Under the pieces are notes generated by a model. The model did not search any database. It had not been told where the DNA came from and worked only from the letters and a program-made list of their open reading frames with translations. Shown piece by piece: positions 59,838-64,000 of a stretch of 64,000 bases of DNA. The DNA comes from an uncultured bacterium. Lineage in GTDB: Bacteria > Verrucomicrobiota > Lentisphaeria > Victivallales > UBA1829. The stretch lies in NCBI GenBank assembly GCA_900549415.1, contig URNX01000008.1:1-64000 (forward strand). The letters are read 5' to 3'. A program made the translations under genes and the position numbers. Position 1 is the stretch's first letter. Every line of letters starts with the position of its first letter.

Positions 59838-59865
59838 TTGCTTTTTGCAAAGAACGGTGTATATT
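59838..59865 (+). promoter_or_regulatory. tRNA-Lys promoter
   Basis: TTGCTT (59838-59843), 16-bp spacer, TATATT (59860-59865) in an AACGGTG extended -10 context, 34 bp before the tRNA. Confidence 0.65.
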
Positions 59866-59899
59866 GTAGACATCTGCCAAAGATATGGCAAACGAAAGT

Positions 59900-59975
59900 G
59901 AGTCGGTAGCTCAGTCGGTAGAGCATCGCCCTTTTAAGGCGGTGGTCCAGGGTTCGAGCCCCTGCCGACTCACCA
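59900..59975 (+). tRNA. tRNA-Lys (anticodon TTT)
   Basis: 76 nt with all arms. The acceptor stem pairs GAGTCGG with CCGACTC, the D-arm reads GCTCAGTCGGTAGAGC, the anticodon loop is CTTTTAA (anticodon TTT), and the T-arm is CAGGGTTCGAGCCCCTG. The CCA end is encoded (59973-59975). Confidence 0.97.
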
Positions 59976-59985
59976 TTTTTGTTTT

Positions 59986-60062
59986 AAACCAGCCGGTTTT
60001 CCGCTTTTGCAGACTACATCTTCCGCAATCCGCTGTTCTCCGGTCTTAAACCGGAGTTTTTT
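59986..60062 (+). terminator. terminator/possible attenuator between tRNA-Lys and gmk
   Basis: CTCCGGT (60038-60044) pairs with ACCGGAG (60050-60056) and is followed by TTTTTT (60057-60062), an intrinsic terminator only 4 nt before the gmk ATG. An upstream segment CCGGTTT (59993-59999) can instead pair with AAACCGG (60048-60054), which would break the terminator. A smaller AAACC/GGTTT hairpin (59986-59999) could oppose that. The only GGAG near gmk lies in the terminator's 3' arm. Confidence 0.6.
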
Positions 60063-60066
60063 GTAT

Positions 60067-60693
60067 ATGGACAATATCCAGCGTCTTGGAATCGCTCTCA
60101 TCCTGTCCGGTCCCAGCGGATCCGGGAAATCCAGTATCAGCAAAGAAATCATGAAACGTCATCCCGACGTCGCCTTCTCCATTTCGTGCACCACGCGCGC
60201 GCCGCGCGGAACCGAACAGGACGGCGTCGACTACCATTTTCTCTCCCGCGAAGATTTCCGGAAGAAAATCGAAGCCGGAGATTTCATCGAATACGCCGAA
60301 GTCCACGGGAATTATTACGGAACACTCAAATCCGAAGTCATCGACCGCGTCACAAAGGGAATCGACGTCATCCTTGATATCGACGTTCAGGGAGCGGCGA
60401 AGGTTCACGAACTCTGCAAGACAAATGAGATTTTCCGCGACTGCGTCGAATTCGTTTTTGTCGCCCCCCCCTCCCACGCCGAACTCGAACGCCGCCTCCG
60501 CGGACGCGGCACCGATGCGGAAGAGGTCATTTTGAAGCGTTTAAAGAATTCCATACTTGAAATTTCCCGCTGGAGGGAGTATTCTTATCTGCTGATCAAT
60601 GACGACTTTGCGAATGCCGTGGAAAAATTCAACGCGCTCCTCCTCGCATTCCGCATGTCCACCAAACGATGGAAAGAGGATATCAATGCCTGA
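60067..60693 (+). CDS. gmk: guanylate kinase
   Basis: Phosphorylates GMP to GDP. The 208-residue protein has the P-loop SGPSGSGKSS near the N-terminus, the GMP-binding block SCTTRAPRGTEQDGVDYHFL, and FIEYAEVHGNYYGT. The start at 60067 fits the family; an earlier TTG would add 20 residues encoded across the upstream hairpin. The GGAG in the terminator arm is the only ribosome site candidate. The gene overlaps the next one by 8 bp. Confidence 0.95.
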   Translation: MDNIQRLGIALILSGPSGSGKSSISKEIMKRHPDVAFSISCTTRAPRGTEQDGVDYHFLSREDFRKKIEAGDFIEYAEVHGNYYGTLKSEVIDRVTKGIDVILDIDVQGAAKVHELCKTNEIFRDCVEFVFVAPPSHAELERRLRGRGTDAEEVILKRLKNSILEISRWREYSYLLINDDFANAVEKFNALLLAFRMSTKRWKEDINA

Positions 60694-61231
60694 CAACAAT
60701 GCTGTTCTGCTCGGCGTGACGGGCGGGATCGCGGTCTACAAAGCCGCCGACCTCTGCTCAAAACTTTGCGCATCCGGATACGACGTCCATGTGATGATGA
60801 CCGATTCCGCCCGGCATCTGATCTCCGACAAGCTGTTTTTCACCCTCTCGCGCAACCCGGTCATCTTCGACCTCTGGGATACACCGACCTGGAAACCGGG
60901 ACATATCGAAATCTCCCAGCTTGCGCGCCTGATGGTGATCGCCCCCTGTACAGCAAATTTTCTCGGCAAATATGCCAACGGAATCGCCGACGACGCCCTC
61001 ACGACCTCCGCGATGGCCTACGAAGGCGAGGTCCTGCTTGCCCCCGCGATGAACACGCGCATGTGGCGGAATCCGGCGGTTCAGCACAACTGCGAAACGC
61101 TTCGCGCGCGCGGGATCCATTTCGTCGGCCCGAACGCGGGACGCCTTGCCTGCGGCGACTCCGGCGAAGGGCGCATGGCGGAGGTCTCCGAGATTCTCGA
61201 CGCCGTCCGCGAACTCCTCCCCCTCCCCTGA
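60686..61231 (+). CDS. flavoprotein phosphopantothenoylcysteine decarboxylase, stand-alone CoaC type
   Basis: A 181-residue HFCD-family flavoprotein. Features are the N-terminal VTGGIAVYKAADLCSKL, the catalytic His in PGHIEISQLA, the FMN/substrate block APCTANFLGKYANGIADDALTT, and APAMNTRMWRNPAV. In most bacteria this is the first half of the CoaBC fusion; here the CoaB synthetase half is absent and the reading frame stops after the CoaC domain. It overlaps gmk by 8 bp, the same neighbour that coaBC has in many genomes. Confidence 0.88.
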   Translation: MPDNNAVLLGVTGGIAVYKAADLCSKLCASGYDVHVMMTDSARHLISDKLFFTLSRNPVIFDLWDTPTWKPGHIEISQLARLMVIAPCTANFLGKYANGIADDALTTSAMAYEGEVLLAPAMNTRMWRNPAVQHNCETLRARGIHFVGPNAGRLACGDSGEGRMAEVSEILDAVRELLPLP

Positions 61232-61242
61232 ATGGAGCGATC

Positions 61243-62052
61243 ATGGCAAAGCAGTCCTTCTATCTGAATGCGCCTGAAATCCACCTCTGCGCGGTCTCAA
61301 AGACCCGTCTTTCCTCGTTCTGGAATCATCTGATGCTCGGCGGGTGCTACTGGAGACTCTATCATCACACCGCACGCGGAGCAGGCGTTTTCCTGGACGG
61401 GAAGAAACTTGAACTCGTTCCAGAGAAGGTTTATCTGCTCCCGCCGAACTGCAATCTTCGGACTTGGTCGGACGGCATTCCGGAGCAGCTTTACATTCAC
61501 TTTGAAGTGGAAAACATCTCAGGCAGCCGGGCGCATCTGCTGAACGGAGTCGAGCTTGCAAAAGCGGGATGCGTCGCCGGGATTCTGGAGGAACTGCACG
61601 AGAGTTTCGCGCAGGAGAACTGTCCGCCGGCACGCCGCAAACTGCTTGCGCTGTCCCTGCTGACCGCGTCGATCGCCAAACTTCCCAAAGAGGCTTTTTC
61701 AGAAATCGACTGCGACCGCCGGATCATCAACGCCTGTGATTTCATCCGGTCCAACACGGACAAAGAGATCAATCTTTCGATGCTTGCGCATATTGCAGGG
61801 CTTTCAGAAAACGTATTTCTGCGTGACTTCAAGGCTCAGACGGGCAGCACGCCGTATCAGTACCTGCTGCACGTCCGCTATACCCAGGCCGCGCGTCTGC
61901 TCCAGTTCGGCAACTGCACGATCGACGAAATCTGTTATATGATCGGCGTGAATGACCGTTTTCATTTTTCGCGCACCTTCAAGCGCATGTACGGCGTTCC
62001 CCCCGCGCAATACCGAAAACATCTTCAGGAACAGACCTCCGCGGAGGAATAA
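61243..62052 (+). CDS. AraC-family transcriptional regulator
   Basis: A 269-residue regulator with an N-terminal cupin-like sensor (RGAGVFLDGKKLELVPEKVY) and a C-terminal double helix-turn-helix (NLSMLAHIAGLSENVFLRDF; TIDEICYMIGVNDRFHFSRT). The start at 61243 has TGGAG 7 nt upstream; the frame is open earlier but that part runs antisense-like through the preceding gene. It follows the decarboxylase gene by 11 bp and abuts the convergent sbcC. Target unknown. Confidence 0.9.
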   Translation: MAKQSFYLNAPEIHLCAVSKTRLSSFWNHLMLGGCYWRLYHHTARGAGVFLDGKKLELVPEKVYLLPPNCNLRTWSDGIPEQLYIHFEVENISGSRAHLLNGVELAKAGCVAGILEELHESFAQENCPPARRKLLALSLLTASIAKLPKEAFSEIDCDRRIINACDFIRSNTDKEINLSMLAHIAGLSENVFLRDFKAQTGSTPYQYLLHVRYTQAARLLQFGNCTIDEICYMIGVNDRFHFSRTFKRMYGVPPAQYRKHLQEQTSAEE

Positions 62053-64000
62053 TCACTCCTCTTTCCGCGTTACGCCGGGGCCCTGAAGCGTGCTGACACC
62101 GCGGTTGTTCTCCAGATGCAGAACAACCGGAACTGCAGCATCGATCCCGTGCGCATGCGAAATGATGCCGATCAACTTGCCGTCCTGACGCAAACTCGAC
62201 AGCTGTTCCAGCGCGTGCTGAAGCGTATCCTCATCCAGCGTGCCGAAACCTTCATCCAGAAACAGAGTGTCTATGCGGGCTCGGTCACGCGCCATGCGCG
62301 AAAGACCAAGTGCAAGCGATAAACTGACCAGAAACGTTTCCCCGCCCGAAAGATTGCGCGTGGAACGCACTTCGTCTCCGCGGTAACGGTCAATAATATT
62401 GAACTCAAGCCCATTCTCCGGATTCGCGGAAAGAATAAAATGATCCGTAAATTTCTCCAGCTGCGCGTTTGCACGCTCAATCAGGGTCTCAAACGCCAGA
62501 CTCTGCACAAACGAACGATACTTCTTGCCGTCCGAAGAACCGATCAGATCATTCAGGAGTTTCCATTTGCGGCAAAGTTCCTCCTGCTCGGCGATCTGTC
62601 CGGCAAGTCCGGCGGAACGTTTCCGTTCCTCCTCATTGCGTTCCAGAAGAAGCCTGTTTTCCACAACCGCCGATTGCGCCTGCTGACGCCTGTCATCTAA
62701 ATCCTTGAGCGCAGCAGTCATCGACTCCGCATCCGCTGGAAAGTTAACGTTGTGCGCGGAAAGAAAATTCTGCGCCTCCGTTATGCGTTTCTGCGACTCC
62801 TCCAAACTTGCAGCCAGCGAGGCTGCTTTTAATTGAAGAGTCTTCAGAGCCGTTTCCGCCTCCTTCTGTTTCTGAAGCGCAGAGGCATAAAACGCATCCG
62901 CTTTTTTCTCCTCTTCATCGGGAAGTTTATCACCGAAAAATGCGCGGCGTTCAGAAGAAAGAACGGTCAGTTCCGCATCCAGTTCCGCAAGTTTTTTCTT
63001 CTGAGACAAGACCTCCGCATTCAAAGTTTTCAGATGCTCCGACCGTGTCCGCAGATCCGTCTCCAGAGATGCAGTCTTTTCCGAAGCGGATTTTTCCTGT
63101 TTCGTCAGATTTTCATATTCCGCAAAACGCGCAGAAAGCGTATCATACAGTTTGTTTGCTGTAAGCGAAGTATCAATAGAGACTCCGGACAAAGCTTCGG
63201 AAAGAGATTTCTGCAGATAGAGTTTCCGGCGTTCACGCTCTCCCGCAGAACGCTTCTCAAATTCCAAATTCTCAACTGCCTGCTTCTGAAGTGAGCGTTC
63301 CGTTTCAAGAGCGGCGGAACACTTCTGCAATTCCCCGCGAGCGGATTCAAGCGCACTCTTTGCAGACTTCTGATCCTGATCCGCAGTCTCAATCATGCCA
63401 GAAAGAACCTTGAGGCGCGCGTATTCCGCCCCAGAAACCCGGACGGTCTCTTCCAGCGCGGCACGATCGCCGGCAAGTTTGGAACGGAGTTCCGTCAGTT
63501 CGCGCTCTTTCGCCAGCAAAGTCTTGGCGCCGGATTGCAGCAGAGCGCTGAACTGCGCAACAGAGGTCTGCTGCGCGGAAACCGCCTCGTCCAGTTTTTT
63601 CAATTCGGCTTTCACCTGCGGAAGGAGATCCGGTTCAGGAACGGGCAGATTGCACGCATAGGGATGCTCCGTGGAACCGCAAAGCGGGCAAGGAGCGTCC
63701 GGCTTCAGCTCCTTGCGCAAAGATTCCAGTTTCGCGATTTTCGCTTCGGCGATTTGCTTTTCATGCAGAAGCGCAATCCGCTCTTCCGCGCTCTTTTTAA
63801 GGGCAAGTTTCGCTTTCAGCAATTCCTGTGCGGAAGCAAGCTCCGTCTGAATCTGTTTCTGCGAGCGGTTCAGTTCAAGCAATTCATCCGCACGCTTATC
63901 GGCTTCGGCAAACCGGGCGAGCTGTTCTTCCTGTTCATGAACCTGTGCGGCGAGATTCTCTTTTTTCGTAAAAAACTCCGGAACCGACGAACCGTTCAGA
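62053..64000 (-). CDS. sbcC: exonuclease subunit SbcC, C-terminal part (runs off the right edge)
   Basis: SbcC is the ATPase of the SbcCD (Rad50-Mre11-like) nuclease that cuts DNA hairpins and processes breaks. About 648 codons are visible and the frame stays open to 64000. Seen are a long coiled coil on both sides of a zinc hook CPLC (about 63690), then the ABC signature NLSGGETFLVSLSLALGLS, and Walker B DTLFLDEGFGTLDED. The Walker A part lies outside the window. It stops right beside the AraC stop codon. Confidence 0.93.
   Translation of the reverse strand, partial: LNGSSVPEFFTKKENLAAQVHEQEEQLARFAEADKRADELLELNRSQKQIQTELASAQELLKAKLALKKSAEERIALLHEKQIAEAKIAKLESLRKELKPDAPCPLCGSTEHPYACNLPVPEPDLLPQVKAELKKLDEAVSAQQTSVAQFSALLQSGAKTLLAKERELTELRSKLAGDRAALEETVRVSGAEYARLKVLSGMIETADQDQKSAKSALESARGELQKCSAALETERSLQKQAVENLEFEKRSAGERERRKLYLQKSLSEALSGVSIDTSLTANKLYDTLSARFAEYENLTKQEKSASEKTASLETDLRTRSEHLKTLNAEVLSQKKKLAELDAELTVLSSERRAFFGDKLPDEEEKKADAFYASALQKQKEAETALKTLQLKAASLAASLEESQKRITEAQNFLSAHNVNFPADAESMTAALKDLDDRRQQAQSAVVENRLLLERNEEERKRSAGLAGQIAEQEELCRKWKLLNDLIGSSDGKKYRSFVQSLAFETLIERANAQLEKFTDHFILSANPENGLEFNIIDRYRGDEVRSTRNLSGGETFLVSLSLALGLSRMARDRARIDTLFLDEGFGTLDEDTLQHALEQLSSLRQDGKLIGIISHAHGIDAAVPVVLHLENNRGVSTLQGPGVTRKEE

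Noticed and set aside
60007..60066. Upstream TTG start for gmk
   Set aside because: It would translate through the terminator hairpin and add residues absent from guanylate kinases.
60766..61242. Longer N-terminus for the second AraC regulator
   Set aside because: It overlaps the CoaC-type gene in another frame and resembles no domain.
1..64000. Prophage, insertion sequence, rRNA or integron
   Set aside because: No transposase, integrase, phage structural gene or rRNA sequence was recognised on either strand.

Overview
The window is a stretch of chromosome from a Gram-negative anaerobe. LpxA and a GT9 heptosyltransferase imply a lipopolysaccharide outer membrane. HydG and a TM1266-type regulator imply [FeFe]-hydrogenase metabolism. 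Frequent carbohydrate-esterase-like hydrolases, FAD-dependent oxidoreductase, AraC/LacI/IclR regulators and a 2,120-residue FG-GAP/Fn3 protein fit a host-associated glycan degrader. The best guess is the Lentisphaerota/Victivallales (PVC group); this is inference from gene content, not a computed placement. Coding DNA is GC-rich, while promoters and the far left end are AT-rich. Promoters are TTGaaa/TTGctt - 16-17 bp - TATAxT, and most starts carry a clear purine-rich ribosome binding site.

Layout. 1-1900: a truncated lipoprotein gene, a decayed fic fragment and an intact fic gene bracketed by a 35-bp exact direct repeat that coincides with the tpiA terminator. 1920-10211: tpiA, trxB with a hemerythrin-like gene, an esterase and a CapA-type phosphatase opposite an AraC regulator, then an IclR regulator divergent from an FAD oxidoreductase. 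10267-14581: an operon of ferritin-like protein, amino-acid antiporter, basic amino-acid decarboxylase and a 62-aa protein, probably for acid stress. 14792-25522: gltA, a NUDIX gene, a candidate small RNA, an SGNH esterase, lpxA, a GT39-like transferase, valS, pepT. 25525-31470: a minus-strand run rnpB-apt-phosphoesterase-heptosyltransferase-secreted protein-mtnA-tlyA-yjbQ.

31967-41788: HU protein, hisS-aroF, a U32 peptidase behind a SpoIIE-type phosphatase, then an SGNH hydrolase with a sialate O-acetylesterase. 41875-43713: hydG and its regulator behind a structured leader. 43872-53131: a secreted small protein, HAD phosphatase, a tightly overlapping five-gene cluster (coiled-coil membrane protein, 36-aa membrane peptide, lipoprotein, LacI, queH), a metallo-beta-lactamase fold enzyme, MarC, mnmG overlapping an orphan ABC permease, and a peptidase C26. 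53243-59605: the giant protein. 59900-64000: tRNA-Lys, gmk, a stand-alone CoaC-type decarboxylase, AraC, and the 3' part of sbcC running off the end.

The most unusual observations are the tandemly duplicated and partly deleted fic module with 11-bp repeats, the candidate small RNA at 16672-16782, the switch-like leaders before the TM1266 gene and gmk, the overlapping coiled-coil/micropeptide/lipoprotein cluster, and a hemerythrin-fold protein that has lost most iron ligands. No rRNA, CRISPR array, prophage or insertion sequence was recognised.
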